A stretch of 64,000 bases of DNA from Acidobacteria bacterium AB60 (GCA_008682415.1 VANK01000009.1:124001-188000); one strand, 5' to 3'; shown: positions 47,112 to 57,106, numbered from the stretch's first letter. Notes: generated by a model from the sequence alone, not told the origin. Program-made: numbers and translations.

Positions 47112-48268
47112 TTTCTGGCGGGGCGGTCGTCGCGGAGCAGAGCGGTGGCGGCCCAAAGGACAGGCGCCTGGCCATGGTAGTCGCCTGTTCTGCGCCTGCG
47201 CTGCAGGTAATAAGCGAGATCGTTCTTCTTGTTGGTGCCTTCGCAGACGCTGGTTACATCGCTGTTCTGGTCGATGTAGCCGGCGACCGCGATCCACGCC
47301 TGTCTCGCGGCAGGTCCATATTTTGCCGCATCGAGCCAGCCGTTTTTCACGCCGCTGATCATGGCGAAGGTGAACATCGCCGAGCTGGATGATTCCGGCC
47401 AGGCCTCGTCATGATCGATGAGCTGCCGCCACATGCCATCCTTACCCTGGTACCGAAGCAGGGCGGCCATCATGGACTTGTAGCTTCGCAGAATGCGATC
47501 GCGCTGCGGATGATTGGCCGGCAGGTCGCGGAGAATCTCGGCCATTCCCGCGGCCACCCAGCCATCGCCGCGTCCCCAGAAGAAGGGCACGTCGGGGGCG
47601 TGATAGAAGAGGCCATTCGGCTGCTGCAACTTCTCAAGATAGGCGACCATCTGGTTTGCATCGCGGTCGAGATACTTCTTTTCGCCGGTGGCGCGATAGG
47701 CCTGCAGTTGCAGGATGGTGAGCATGTACATGTCGTCGATCCAATAGCGCGTCTCGGCGGATAAGCCGTCGGGCTGAGGGTTTTCCCATTGGCGATCGGC
47801 GTTCTGCTTACCATAGGCCAGGTACTTTGGGTCCTTGGTCTGGATGGCGATTTCCAAAGGGACGATTCCGAAGATCTCGTCGTCGACGTGGCGGCGCTGG
47901 CCGATGAGGGTGGTTTCAGATCCCCCGGGCAGCAGCGGATCGAATCGCCGAACTAATTGATCGCGCAAGCCGGTGTCGGAAGTTGCCTGTGCGAAGGTGA
48001 GCGCGCCATACCATGCGGCGACCTCGCCGTAGAAGATGGTGGAACCCTGATGAGGCTGAGTGATGAAGTGTGCGGCAACACGCTCGCCAACCTCCTGAGG
48101 GGAGGCCCCCGGGGGCCAGTTGTTGAAGAAGTCTTGTTGCGCGGTTGCGGATGCGGCACAAGAGAGAACGGCTGCGGTAAGGATCCAGGCGGCTAGCAAG
48201 CCGCTTCCCGTGCGCGAGGCGCAAGGCGCGGTGATTTTGAGAGTGCCGGACAGGCGGGGAGTCTCCAT
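47108..48268 (-). CDS. Glycoside hydrolase of the GH88/GH105 type
   Basis: 386 residues. A signal peptide (about 15-45, LLAAWILTAAVLSCAASATA) indicates export. The (alpha/alpha)6-barrel family is recognised by RYWIDDMYMLTILQLQAYRA, PFFWGRGDGWVAAGMAEILR, SSSAMFTFAMISGVKNGWLD and YLQRRRRTGDYHGQAPVLWA. Such enzymes hydrolyse unsaturated uronic-acid ends left by polysaccharide lyases, for example in rhamnogalacturonan. The Asp in YWIDDMYM and in GRGDGW fits the catalytic positions. The start at 48268 is a compromise; the frame is open to 48361. It converges with the cupin gene. Confidence 0.88.
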   Translation of the reverse strand: METPRLSGTLKITAPCASRTGSGLLAAWILTAAVLSCAASATAQQDFFNNWPPGASPQEVGERVAAHFITQPHQGSTIFYGEVAAWYGALTFAQATSDTGLRDQLVRRFDPLLPGGSETTLIGQRRHVDDEIFGIVPLEIAIQTKDPKYLAYGKQNADRQWENPQPDGLSAETRYWIDDMYMLTILQLQAYRATGEKKYLDRDANQMVAYLEKLQQPNGLFYHAPDVPFFWGRGDGWVAAGMAEILRDLPANHPQRDRILRSYKSMMAALLRYQGKDGMWRQLIDHDEAWPESSSSAMFTFAMISGVKNGWLDAAKYGPAARQAWIAVAGYIDQNSDVTSVCEGTNKKNDLAYYLQRRRRTGDYHGQAPVLWAATALLRDDRPARN

Positions 48269-48360
48269 GAGATGGGGATTATATAGGCTCAAGCGGAGCC
48301 TGTTAGCAGGGAGCTTCGGGAGGCAGGTCAGGGGCGAGAAAATGAGGGGAACCCGACTCA

Positions 48361-48549
48361 TCAGACGGCTGTGAGAGAGGGTGTCTGAGGGTGGTCTATG
48401 GCCAGGACGTCATCGACGGGGAACTGATACACGCGATTTTCCTTATCGGATAAGTAGACGAATGCCCCCAGCTGACGGAAGACCACGACCTCCATTTTCA
48501 TGCCGTGGCTCAGAATCGTGACGCGGTCGCCAACCTCGAAGTGCTCCAT
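48361..48549 (-). CDS. Small hypothetical protein
   Basis: 62 residues; not recognised by family. MEHFEVGDRVTILSHGMKME followed by VVVFRQLGAFVYLSDKENR and YQFPVDDVLAI has the alternating pattern of a small SH3-like barrel. AGGAG lies 8 bp before the ATG at 48549. The frame extends ten codons further upstream. Its stop is 92 bp upstream of the GH gene start on the same strand. Confidence 0.65.
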   Translation of the reverse strand: MEHFEVGDRVTILSHGMKMEVVVFRQLGAFVYLSDKENRVYQFPVDDVLAIDHPQTPSLTAV

Positions 48550-49744
48550 GCGATTGACTCCTGCTGCGCTTACCAGCAATCCGGGTGCCGGATTCAGAGT
48601 TCCGGCGAGGTGAAGGCTAGACGATCTTCGAAGAGCGTTAGCCGGTTGGTGCTGGCTGCGAACGGAAAACCATTTCCACTCCGATGAGCAAAACGAGAGG
48701 GCTGCCCACCACTTTTGCTCGCGTGTAGACCAAGCAGCGTTCGCTCAGGATTGTTCAATTCAGGAGATGCTTGATCCTGTTTCTCCAGTTTCGGACGTGT
48801 TTTGTCGCAAACTAACTATCGGCTCGGTATAACTGCCTCTTATTAGTTTCCAACCGGCTTATGCAAACAGGGATCGTGCTCTATCAAGATACGCAACGTG
48901 TAGTTATCACGGTCTATCTAGTGTCGAAATATTCTGCTATTCACTAAAATTGCCATAGAGTGCTGATATATATCGCAACATGTTATTTGCGGGTCCGAAT
49001 GCCAATCGACTGCAGTTACTTTCCACAAGAAAATTAATCTGCGAGAAAGCCCTATTGCGCAGGAGTGTTTGCGTTGATAAGAGCGCTCCATCCGGCACCG
49101 CGAGCCGAGCTGCACTCTTTGTTGGCGTCATTGAAAATGCTCGACAATATGTTCCCTGGATCAAGAGGTTGCGAGAGCCTCTGTCGGGGTTCTGTGTAAT
49201 CAGTTTGAGCGGAATTATAGCCATCCACGGTGCATGATTTCTCTTGGCGAAAATAAGTTGGATTTCCAGACTGGATACAATTCATTACTGCATTTTTTAG
49301 CCACTTTGCTCTAGACAAACGACGCAGTCACTATTAATAGTGTTTGAAGTTAGGTGTCATTGCCCTGAAGCATAGAGCAGGAGCATGTAAACAGGGCGTT
49401 GCTCTTTTGCTATAAATTGTGTTTCCGACCCGCTACACCTGAATCGTGATATGAGGTGTGTAGCCAATCGACTCAGGGTCGCGGACCTCGTTGTCTTGAC
49501 TCCCACGCAGGTCGACCTCCATTGATCGCTGATGCCTCATGGTGTTGTGGATCCCAACCAGCACCGCTCAGTGGCTCGCAGCATTCCGGCCGCAAAGGCG
49601 GCTCCAGCGCACTTCAGCTGCTCGCAGCAGACGGCCAGGTCTACGCGTGCGGGCGGCCTTCAGTCTGTTCAGGAACAAGATCAGTTTTGAAATAGGGCGC
49701 CAATCTCGCCGGAGTTGGCGTTCCAAATGGAGGTTCGCGAAATT
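48550..49744. other. AT-richer gene desert
   Basis: About 1.2 kb without a convincing gene. Bases 48750-49440 are the AT-richest stretch of the window (for example 48841-48900 is about 45 percent GC), against 55-65 percent elsewhere. Overlapping short frames on both strands (48937-49224, 48980-49237) lack Shine-Dalgarno sequences and good codon use. A perfect 14-bp palindrome CACTATTAATAGTG lies at 49329-49342. The promoter of the Ig-repeat gene should be near its right end. Confidence 0.45.
49329..49342. promoter_or_regulatory. Perfect 14-bp palindrome, possible operator
   Basis: CACTATTAATAGTG is identical to its reverse complement. Its size and AT-rich centre suit a dimeric repressor, and it lies 400 bp upstream of the secreted-protein gene. 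No copy was noticed elsewhere in the window. Confidence 0.3.
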
Positions 49745-52732
49745 ATGTGTCGATTCATCTCGCATTTGTCCTTGAACGCTACAACTGTCTGCGTCCTTAC
49801 GATCGTCCTGTTGGCTTTTGCCGGCTGTAGTGGAGTCGTCCTGACACCGGATGCAGCGGCTAAGAGACACCTTGTGATTACCTCAACCAGTTTGGGCATC
49901 GCAACTGTATCCAACAATTACCAACAGACCCTTACAGCAACTGGAGGGACTCCGCCGTATTCCTGGAGCTTGGTGAGCGGTTCTCTCCCTGCAGGGCTTT
50001 CGTTGACGAACAGCGGGACAATCAGCGGGGTACCGACCAGGGTTGGCTCTGCTCCTTTTGCCGTAGAAGTTGCGGACTCCAGTGCTGTCAGCGCATCCGC
50101 CGCTTTGAGCATCACCGTTGATGCATCAGATCTGGAGATCACGACCGAAAGCCTGCCTTCTGGAACGGAATGCGTCGCCTATAGCCAGGCGCTCGCTGCA
50201 ACCGGCGGTACTCCACCCTACAAGTGGAGCATTTCTTCCGGATCTCTGCCCGCAGGGATCATGTTGTCGAGTGGCGGTACGCTGAGTGGAACTCCGACGG
50301 CGGCCGGCACGGCTGGTTTTTCGGTGGAGGTGACCGACTCGGCATCTGTGGCGAAGTCGGCGAATTTCTCATTGACGATCAGCTCCTGCGGAACTTCTCC
50401 ATTGACGATCACAACCAAAAGCCTGCCTCAGGGGAGCGTGGGAACTGCGTACCTCCAAGTATTCCAGGCGGGTGGCGGCGCAACCCCGTACACTTGGACG
50501 CGTACGGGGGGGGCACTACCCGCAGGTCTGTCCTTGGCGAGCAACGGTACGATCAGCGGAACTCCCACCGCGAGCGGTATTTCGACCTTCGCGGTGCAAG
50601 TGACGGATGCGAAGTCTGCCACGACGAGCGCAACATTGAGCATCACGATTGCGGCGGGTCTGACGATCACGACGACTACTCTGCCCGAGGCAAGCACGGG
50701 TGTTCCGTATCAGGACTCCTTGACAGCGAGCGGCGGAACATCGCCATACACCTGGAAAGTGAACAGCGGATCGTTGCCCACGGGATTATCCCTCTCCGGT
50801 AGCGGCATCATCAGTGGCACACCCGCGGCCACCGGCTCGTCAAAATTTACGGTTCAGGTTGCGGACGCAGCGTCTGCCACCCGCTCCGCTACGCTCACCT
50901 TGGCGGTTTCTAGCCTGAGGATTACAACCACCAGCCTGGCTTCGGGAATCGTGGGAACAGCGTATCAGACCAGTCTGGCTGCAACGGGCGGCACTGCGCC
51001 TTACACTTGGTCGATGGTTTCCGGTGCCTTACCCGCTGGCCTATCTCTTGCCGGCAACGGAACTATCAGCGGAACACCGAAAGCGGCGGGTTCCCCGTCC
51101 TTTACGGTTCGAGCCACCGACTCCACTTTCGCCACGCAGACCGCATCGTTCACCTTAACGGTAACGGGAACGCTGGCAATCACGACCACTAGCCTGCCTG
51201 CGGGGACGGTAGGAGCCGCCTACCAATCTTCGCTGGCGGCAAGTGGAGGCACTCCACCGTACGCGTGGAGTCTTGCCTCCGGATCGTTGCCGGCGGGGCT
51301 GTCCCTGGCTAGTAGTGGAGCAGTGACCGGCACACCCACCACGTCTGGCTCATCCAGCTTCAACGTCCAAGTGAAGGATTCGCTGGCGGCGCAAAAGACA
51401 TCAGGCCTCACGCTGACGGTCAATGCTGTCTCGTCCTTCTCGTATGTGTTCGGGACGACGCTCTATCCTTATTCGACCCAGGCGCCGATTGCCAAAGGGC
51501 AAACCTATACCGATCCAACCTTCCATGTGCCGGTGACCCGAGTTTCCAACGCGACATCCGATTTGGGCGTGTGGGGAATGTCAGTTAACTATGCCACCTG
51601 GAATCCACTCTCCAGTGACCGAAAGTACCTCGCATTGGCTCCATGCAGCTCCGTGACGGACTGCGGGAGTGTGGCCCTGTACGACCCACAGACTTACGCT
51701 TATGTGAGCACGGTTCCCGACACCTTCCTTCAATCGGCCAATAACGGGCAGGATCCGGAGCCGCGTTGGGATTACAGCGGCACTCATCCGAGCTGGCTTT
51801 ATTACCGGTCGAACAAACAACTCCGCTACGTGGATACGACGGATATGAGCGATCACCTGGTGCATGATTTCACCGCCGACTTTCCGTCGGTTCCTTCAAC
51901 GGATTACATCCTGAACGGGCAGGAGGGTTCGCCCTCGTCGGATTCGCGGTACTGGGCCTTCATGTTCTATAGCACTCCGCTCGTATTTGTTTACGACCGG
52001 GTAACAGACGCGGTGGTCTCATCACACAGCACCACTGGAGCAGTGAATGGCATCAATAACGTGATGATGTCGCCATCGGGCAACTATGTCTACGTCGCGT
52101 ATACGTGGACGGGCCGTGGCGACGAGTTTGATGGTCCGCACGTGTATGCCCGGAATTTTGGCAGCAACTGCAAGACGGCGAGCGACGTTCCTCACGGAAA
52201 CTGGGCATGGACCAGGCAGGGGCATGAGGTGTTCTTCTCGGATGATCCTGGCACCGATGCGATTCACTACGTGCGAGGCGATAACTGTGCGTACTACGAC
52301 GTGTACGATGATGCGGGAGACGGTTATACCAGCCATTTGTTTGCGCATCATGATCAGCTCGGATGGGGGATGATGTCCACCTATGGTTTGCCGGCAGTGG
52401 GCAGTCTAACCGATCCCACGGCATGGGCCTATTCCCAGATTCTTGGATTCGAACTGGACGAGACGAAGTGCGTCTCGTGGGCGGCTAGTCGTGACGCCTG
52501 GATGTCGTCGCCTCAATCATGCTCCGGCGGCCAGACTAACCGGATCTGGCGTATCGCCTGGGCCCAGAACAAGGCAGACGGCGCAAATTACTATTTCGAG
52601 CAGCCCAATGCGGCCATGGATTACGCCGGCACCCACATCTGGTTCGGGGCGAACTGGCGGACCGAAAACGGCAACATGGATGTCTACCAGGTCGATCTGC
52701 CTCCGACCTGGGTGACTGATCTAGCGAAATGA
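49745..52732 (+). CDS. Lipoprotein with six Ig-like repeats and a C-terminal propeller-like domain
   Basis: 995 residues. The lipobox LLAFAGC (about residue 28) marks a lipoprotein. Six tandem repeats of about 85 residues follow (49870-51430), each of the putative Ig (He_PIG) type: ITTTSLP, Y-x-x-x-L-A-A-x-GGTPPYxW, GSLPAGLSL, G-x-ISGTP, V-x-DS. The C-terminal about 430 residues (from SFSYVFGTTLYPYS) read as a beta-rich, propeller-like domain (YLALAPCSSVTDCGSVALYD, NQEGSPSS-like NGQEGSPSSDSRYWAFMF, YAGTHIWFGANWRTENGN) and are largely repeated in the next gene. A surface-exposed binding protein is likely. ATG 49745 is chosen; ATG 49727 and TTG 49715 are in frame. The ligand is unknown. Confidence 0.85.
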   Translation: MCRFISHLSLNATTVCVLTIVLLAFAGCSGVVLTPDAAAKRHLVITSTSLGIATVSNNYQQTLTATGGTPPYSWSLVSGSLPAGLSLTNSGTISGVPTRVGSAPFAVEVADSSAVSASAALSITVDASDLEITTESLPSGTECVAYSQALAATGGTPPYKWSISSGSLPAGIMLSSGGTLSGTPTAAGTAGFSVEVTDSASVAKSANFSLTISSCGTSPLTITTKSLPQGSVGTAYLQVFQAGGGATPYTWTRTGGALPAGLSLASNGTISGTPTASGISTFAVQVTDAKSATTSATLSITIAAGLTITTTTLPEASTGVPYQDSLTASGGTSPYTWKVNSGSLPTGLSLSGSGIISGTPAATGSSKFTVQVADAASATRSATLTLAVSSLRITTTSLASGIVGTAYQTSLAATGGTAPYTWSMVSGALPAGLSLAGNGTISGTPKAAGSPSFTVRATDSTFATQTASFTLTVTGTLAITTTSLPAGTVGAAYQSSLAASGGTPPYAWSLASGSLPAGLSLASSGAVTGTPTTSGSSSFNVQVKDSLAAQKTSGLTLTVNAVSSFSYVFGTTLYPYSTQAPIAKGQTYTDPTFHVPVTRVSNATSDLGVWGMSVNYATWNPLSSDRKYLALAPCSSVTDCGSVALYDPQTYAYVSTVPDTFLQSANNGQDPEPRWDYSGTHPSWLYYRSNKQLRYVDTTDMSDHLVHDFTADFPSVPSTDYILNGQEGSPSSDSRYWAFMFYSTPLVFVYDRVTDAVVSSHSTTGAVNGINNVMMSPSGNYVYVAYTWTGRGDEFDGPHVYARNFGSNCKTASDVPHGNWAWTRQGHEVFFSDDPGTDAIHYVRGDNCAYYDVYDDAGDGYTSHLFAHHDQLGWGMMSTYGLPAVGSLTDPTAWAYSQILGFELDETKCVSWAASRDAWMSSPQSCSGGQTNRIWRIAWAQNKADGANYYFEQPNAAMDYAGTHIWFGANWRTENGNMDVYQVDLPPTWVTDLAK

Positions 52733-52983
52733 CCAAAAGCAGGGTCACGGTCGCCAAAGGTGCGCTGGTGGTACAATTAGCGACCGACCCGTGCTGTCAC
52801 CGAGCAGGATCATCGGGCTACGTCGCGTGTGAGTGGAGCTCGCGAACGTTGCGATCTTCAATTTTTTCAGCGTGAGGTAATCCGGGTCCAGCTCCTCTTC
52901 CCCTGTGGTTTGCTGCGCCAGGCGATCTGTCCGCCAATGCCGGATGGATCAGCCTGACGCAGATCTGGGTAGGGGAGGATGAG

Positions 52984-54435
52984 ATGAAGGCGATACTTAT
53001 GGCCTTTCTTGGCCTGCTGCTCGTGGTGATCGCCGCGCTATGTTGGCCGCGTATTGTGAAAAGCCAATTTCAACCCTCCGCGAAGGAAGTTGCTCTGCAG
53101 GCAGTTAAGGAAAAGGAAGGCCCAGAGAGAGCGCTGAACCTCCAATACACATTGGGTCAAACGAATTACGCATATTCCTCTGCGCCGCGGCCCGCCAAGG
53201 GTGAGACTTATACTGATCCGATTTTCCATGTCCCGATCACGCGCATCACCGATGCGAAGCCGGACGCGGGCCAGTGGGGGATGTCGGTAAACTATGCGAC
53301 CTGGAACCCGCTGTCAAGCGATGGGAGATATCTCGCACTTGCTCCATGCCAGGCTGTCACCAGCTGCGGGGGGGTGGATCTGTACGACGCCCAGACCTTG
53401 CGGCATTTGAAGTCAGTACCCGGTGAATTTCTTCAATCGGCCAACAATTACAACGACCCCGAGCCGCGGTGGGATTACAGCGGATCCCATCCAACGTGGT
53501 TGCACTATCGCTCGAACAAGCAATTGCGTTACGTGGACGTCGCCAACATGAGCGATCACCTGATGCATGACTTCACCAAGGATTTTCCCGCTATGGAATC
53601 GACGGATTTCATCCTGAACGGACAAGAAGGGTCGCCGTCATCAGACGGGCGGTACTGGGCTTTCATGTTCTCTAAGGCTGGAGTCGTCTTTGTATACGAC
53701 CAGATCTCGAACCAGGTGGTGGCATCGCATGCAACGAACCATGCAGGCATCAACAATGTGATGATGTCGCCGTCGGGCAACTATGTCTATGTGGCGTATA
53801 CCTGGACGGGCCGTGGCGACGAATTTGATGGGCCGCGTGTCTACCATCGGGATTTCAGCCAAAGCTGCAAGGTCGCCAGCGACGTCCCTCATGGGAATTG
53901 GGCATGGACCAAGCAGCGGCATGAGGTGTTTTTCTCAGATGACCCGGGCACGGATGCGATCCACTTTGTTCGAGCTGATAATTGTGCCTATTACGACGTC
54001 TATGATGACGCAGGAGACGGCTACACCGGCCATCTTTTCGCGCATCATGATCAGCCCGGGTGGGGCATCATCTCCACATACAGTTTGCCGGCCGTGGGGA
54101 GCTTAGCCGACCGCACGGGGTGGGCCTATTCCCAGATCCTTGGGTTCGAACTGGACGAGACGAAATGCGTTTCGTGGGCGGCGAGTCGGGACGCCTGGAT
54201 CGCGAAGCCTCAGGCATGCTCAGGCGGGCAGACGAACCGCATCTGGCGCATTGCCTGGACGCAGAACAAGGCAGACGGCGCGAATTACTACTTCGAACAG
54301 CCGAATGCGGCCATGGATTATGCGGGTACGCACATTTGGTTCGGGGCCAACTGGCGCACCGAGAACGGCAATATGGATGTTTACCAGGTCGACCTGCCTC
54401 CAAATTGGGCTACTGATCTGGCGAGTCTGCCATGA
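52984..54435 (+). CDS. Secreted or membrane-anchored paralogue of the preceding C-terminal domain
   Basis: 483 residues. The N-terminal hydrophobic segment (about 3-20, ILMAFLGLLLVVIAALCWP) is a signal anchor or leader. The rest, from about residue 55, matches the C-terminal domain of the preceding protein almost without gaps: MSVNYATWNPLSS, PEPRWDYSG, YRSNKQLRYVD, NGQEGSPSSD, SPSGNYVYVAYTWTGRGDEF, DVPHGNWAW, FFSDDPGTDAIH, FGANWRTENGNMDVYQVDLP. The Ig repeats are missing. The domain looks like a propeller and no enzymatic motif is recognised. The gene follows by 251 bp on the same strand and presumably arose by tandem duplication. It converges with the polysaccharide cluster. Confidence 0.82.
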   Translation: MKAILMAFLGLLLVVIAALCWPRIVKSQFQPSAKEVALQAVKEKEGPERALNLQYTLGQTNYAYSSAPRPAKGETYTDPIFHVPITRITDAKPDAGQWGMSVNYATWNPLSSDGRYLALAPCQAVTSCGGVDLYDAQTLRHLKSVPGEFLQSANNYNDPEPRWDYSGSHPTWLHYRSNKQLRYVDVANMSDHLMHDFTKDFPAMESTDFILNGQEGSPSSDGRYWAFMFSKAGVVFVYDQISNQVVASHATNHAGINNVMMSPSGNYVYVAYTWTGRGDEFDGPRVYHRDFSQSCKVASDVPHGNWAWTKQRHEVFFSDDPGTDAIHFVRADNCAYYDVYDDAGDGYTGHLFAHHDQPGWGIISTYSLPAVGSLADRTGWAYSQILGFELDETKCVSWAASRDAWIAKPQACSGGQTNRIWRIAWTQNKADGANYYFEQPNAAMDYAGTHIWFGANWRTENGNMDVYQVDLPPNWATDLASLP

Positions 54436-54445
54436 GGACAGGAGA

Positions 54446-55708
54446 TTACTGCGCTGCGAGCGCCGCAGAGTGTGACACGGACGCAGGCTCCAAAGAGCGA
54501 TAGCAAGCGAGGGTCTTGACGGCTATATCCCTCCAGGCACTCTCGCCCAGGCTCAAGCGACGCACCGCAGTTCCGTAGAGTGCTCGACTGGCAGGAGAAT
54601 TGACGAGGCTTACGATCTTCTCGGCCATTGTGTGCGTATCCCCATAATCGACGAGGATGGCATTTTCGCCATCCCTGAGAGCTTCTGAAAACGCAGGAAG
54701 TCTCGTGGCGATGATTGGCTTGCCCTGTGTGATACCGGTCATGAGAGCGCCGCTGGTGGTGATTGCCTTATAGGGATAGACGACTATGTCGCAGGCTTGA
54801 TATAGGGCAATCAACTCCTCCAGGGGCAAGAACCTGAATTCACAGTGCACCGATTGGATAATTTCGGGCCGGCTCGCTCGGGCCTTTATCTCGGCCAGAT
54901 ACTCCGAATTCCCGGTTCCCGCAATTACGAGACGTGCGTTGATGCGCGAGTCTTGCACCTTGCCCCAGGAATCCAACAAGAAATCAATTCCTTTATAAGG
55001 AAAGATGAGTCCTTGCCAAAGTACTAGACACTCGCCGTTGGGAGCGAGTCGCTGCCGCAACGACTGAACTTCTCGAGCAGCGCAGTCGTAGAAAAAGGGA
55101 CCATGAGGTATTACGCAGATTCGATCAGCAGGCACGAAGAATTCTGCCTCAAGGACGTTACGGACCGCATCTGAGTGACAAATCAGCCTGTCGACCGACT
55201 GGTAAAGCCGCCGGTATATCGATTTGTATCTTTCTCCGGTATCGTGGGGTAAAGCGTCGTGAACGGTATATACCAGGCGAATGCCAAGACGTCTACAGTA
55301 ACGAAGGAACCACATTTCGACAGGTAGACGCCATGGCAGCAAAGGAAGGAACTGAATGTGAACGATGGAGGGCCTGGACCTTCGAAACCGCCACATCCAG
55401 GCCAGCATATTCACGACGCCTTCGATGAGCTTCAGGACCCTTCTGAGAGACTTGGGGAGATTCCACTTGCCGACCGCATCAAGGGCACCTGCCTGGTTTC
55501 TTAACCCGAAGCGAAGAAAGCAATCGCGATCCAGATAGTATGTGATCGATCCTATAGTTACCTCTTGTCCGCTTGCAATGAGAGCCCTGCAGAGGTGGGC
55601 AACATAGTAGGGGAGCGTTGCCCAGAGATCCAGCATGAATACGGTTGGGCACGTGCTCTTCGAAGGAGAATGCATCCTGCTGTGCGCTGGATTTGACCGC
55701 TCTTTCAT
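54446..55708 (-). CDS. Glycosyltransferase family 4
   Basis: 420 residues. GT-B fold: the N-terminal domain contains LVYTVHDALPHDTGERYKSI and RLICHSDAVRNVLEAEF, and the C-terminal domain contains LVLWQGLIFPYKGIDFLLDS, ARLVIAGTG and the nucleotide-sugar region ACDIVVYPYKAITTSGALMT with the Glu-x7-Glu region altered (GITQGKPIIATRLPAFSEAL). It should add a sugar to the exopolysaccharide repeat unit at the cytoplasmic face. The start at 55708 is uncertain; ATG 55675 is also possible, and the frame is open upstream into the ligase gene. Last gene of the operon. Confidence 0.88.
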   Translation of the reverse strand: MKERSNPAHSRMHSPSKSTCPTVFMLDLWATLPYYVAHLCRALIASGQEVTIGSITYYLDRDCFLRFGLRNQAGALDAVGKWNLPKSLRRVLKLIEGVVNMLAWMWRFRRSRPSIVHIQFLPLLPWRLPVEMWFLRYCRRLGIRLVYTVHDALPHDTGERYKSIYRRLYQSVDRLICHSDAVRNVLEAEFFVPADRICVIPHGPFFYDCAAREVQSLRQRLAPNGECLVLWQGLIFPYKGIDFLLDSWGKVQDSRINARLVIAGTGNSEYLAEIKARASRPEIIQSVHCEFRFLPLEELIALYQACDIVVYPYKAITTSGALMTGITQGKPIIATRLPAFSEALRDGENAILVDYGDTHTMAEKIVSLVNSPASRALYGTAVRRLSLGESAWRDIAVKTLACYRSLEPASVSHSAALAAQ

Positions 55709-55749
55709 TCGAGTTCTGACGCCTTTTCGACTTTGTGAACCGACTTGTA

Positions 55750-57090
55750 CTATGCAAGTACGCAGGAGTTGATTTGCGGCGTGGAAGCTTCCAATTGTGC
55801 CTCCTCCACCAAGATGAGGCCGCGCGCAACACAGCCCGCAAGAGCCCACAAGAAGCCGACGATTTGGATGTACTGCCAACGGTCGCCGAAGATGTTCACA
55901 ATCAAGGTGGGCACAATGGCACAGGCGAGTCCTAAACCTATGGCCTTCAAGAAGCGATCCTCTGCCTTTCGCCACAAACGGAGTCCTAGCTGACATATCT
56001 TTCCCAGTAAGAGGAAGAAGAGTGCCAGGCCGGCGACTCCGGTTTCGACAAGGACTTTGAGATAGTAGTTGTGCGTATCTCTTAGTAAGGTTTGCCCGGA
56101 ATAGAGGTTGAGTCGGTTCATGAACCTGTAAGTATCGAAGCCCGTGCCGAGGAGCGGGTGTTCTTCGGCCAGGGTCTTGGCATCTTCCCAAAGCGCAACT
56201 CGTTCTGCGGAAGACTCATCCAATTCGCCATTTGATTGCGTCATCGTAACCCGTTCGGTAACGGAGGGAGGCACGATGAGTTGCCAGGTGAAGAGGAAGG
56301 GGACCAAAAGCAGTAGGAGCTTTTGTTCTCTGACGAGGGAAAAAATGGCAAGACCTAACAAGAAACCAATATAGGCACCCCGCGAGAAGGTCAGCATGAG
56401 ACAGTAGCTGCTGAATGCGGCGAGGCCTAGCAAAAGCCATTTCCGCATCCGTGTGGTCTCGTAGGAGTAAAGAGCCAACAGCAGGATGATGAACCAGGCC
56501 GCAAAGGCTCCTGCCCCATTCGCTCCGGCGTAGCCGAACACTCCTCCGTCGCGGATGTCATAGGAAAACTGCGAGAGGTTTCGGCCAGCGACCGCGCTGT
56601 AGACGCTCTTATCGCATAGCAAGGCCGAACAACACATGAGGGAGACAAGGATCTTGATATCTTTCAGCTTGCGGATCACACTCACTACCAGCAGAAAAGT
56701 GAGCGGCATGACCATGTAGTTCTTCCAGTCGGAAAACCTGGGATCTTCGATCGAGAGTGGGAGCGAACCTCCCAGGAAAAAAGCTCCCTGCCACAGAGAT
56801 ATATACGAGAATACGGCGAAAGCGGTTATCCACTTCAAAAGCGGATTGCGCGGGAATAACTTGTATCCGCGGTGGCACACTGCCCCCAGCAAAACACCTA
56901 GCAATATGACGTCTATCAGCTTATTCCCAAGGGGAAATTCCGCGATCCTCCCGCGCAAAGTTTGGAGAGGGAACAGCGGCACGATGAAGTAGAGGCCCAC
57001 CTCAGGACGTCGAACGACAGACACAACAAACACAAGAATCGCGGCAATATAGAGAATCAAGGGCGCGATTCCTGTTAATCCGAAATGCAT
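55750..57090 (-). CDS. O-antigen ligase/polymerase-like membrane protein
   Basis: 446 residues with about ten to twelve hydrophobic helices spread over the whole length. The Wzy_C/O-antigen ligase signature is seen as LMLTFSRGAYIGFLLGLAIF followed by the large loop with EEHPLLGTGFDTYRFMNRLN and LLRDTHNYYLKVLVETGVAG, where the histidine in DTHNYYL is typical. It should polymerise or ligate exopolysaccharide repeat units on the periplasmic side. It lies between two GT4 genes on the same strand with gaps of 16 and 41 bp. Confidence 0.9.
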   Translation of the reverse strand: MHFGLTGIAPLILYIAAILVFVVSVVRRPEVGLYFIVPLFPLQTLRGRIAEFPLGNKLIDVILLGVLLGAVCHRGYKLFPRNPLLKWITAFAVFSYISLWQGAFFLGGSLPLSIEDPRFSDWKNYMVMPLTFLLVVSVIRKLKDIKILVSLMCCSALLCDKSVYSAVAGRNLSQFSYDIRDGGVFGYAGANGAGAFAAWFIILLLALYSYETTRMRKWLLLGLAAFSSYCLMLTFSRGAYIGFLLGLAIFSLVREQKLLLLLVPFLFTWQLIVPPSVTERVTMTQSNGELDESSAERVALWEDAKTLAEEHPLLGTGFDTYRFMNRLNLYSGQTLLRDTHNYYLKVLVETGVAGLALFFLLLGKICQLGLRLWRKAEDRFLKAIGLGLACAIVPTLIVNIFGDRWQYIQIVGFLWALAGCVARGLILVEEAQLEASTPQINSCVLA

Positions 57091-57106
57091 GCCGTCCTCA
57101 CTCGAC

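Noticed and set aside
48937..49224. 95-codon minus-strand frame in the gene desert
   Set aside because: No Shine-Dalgarno, overlaps another frame on the plus strand, and the translation shows no domain-like pattern.
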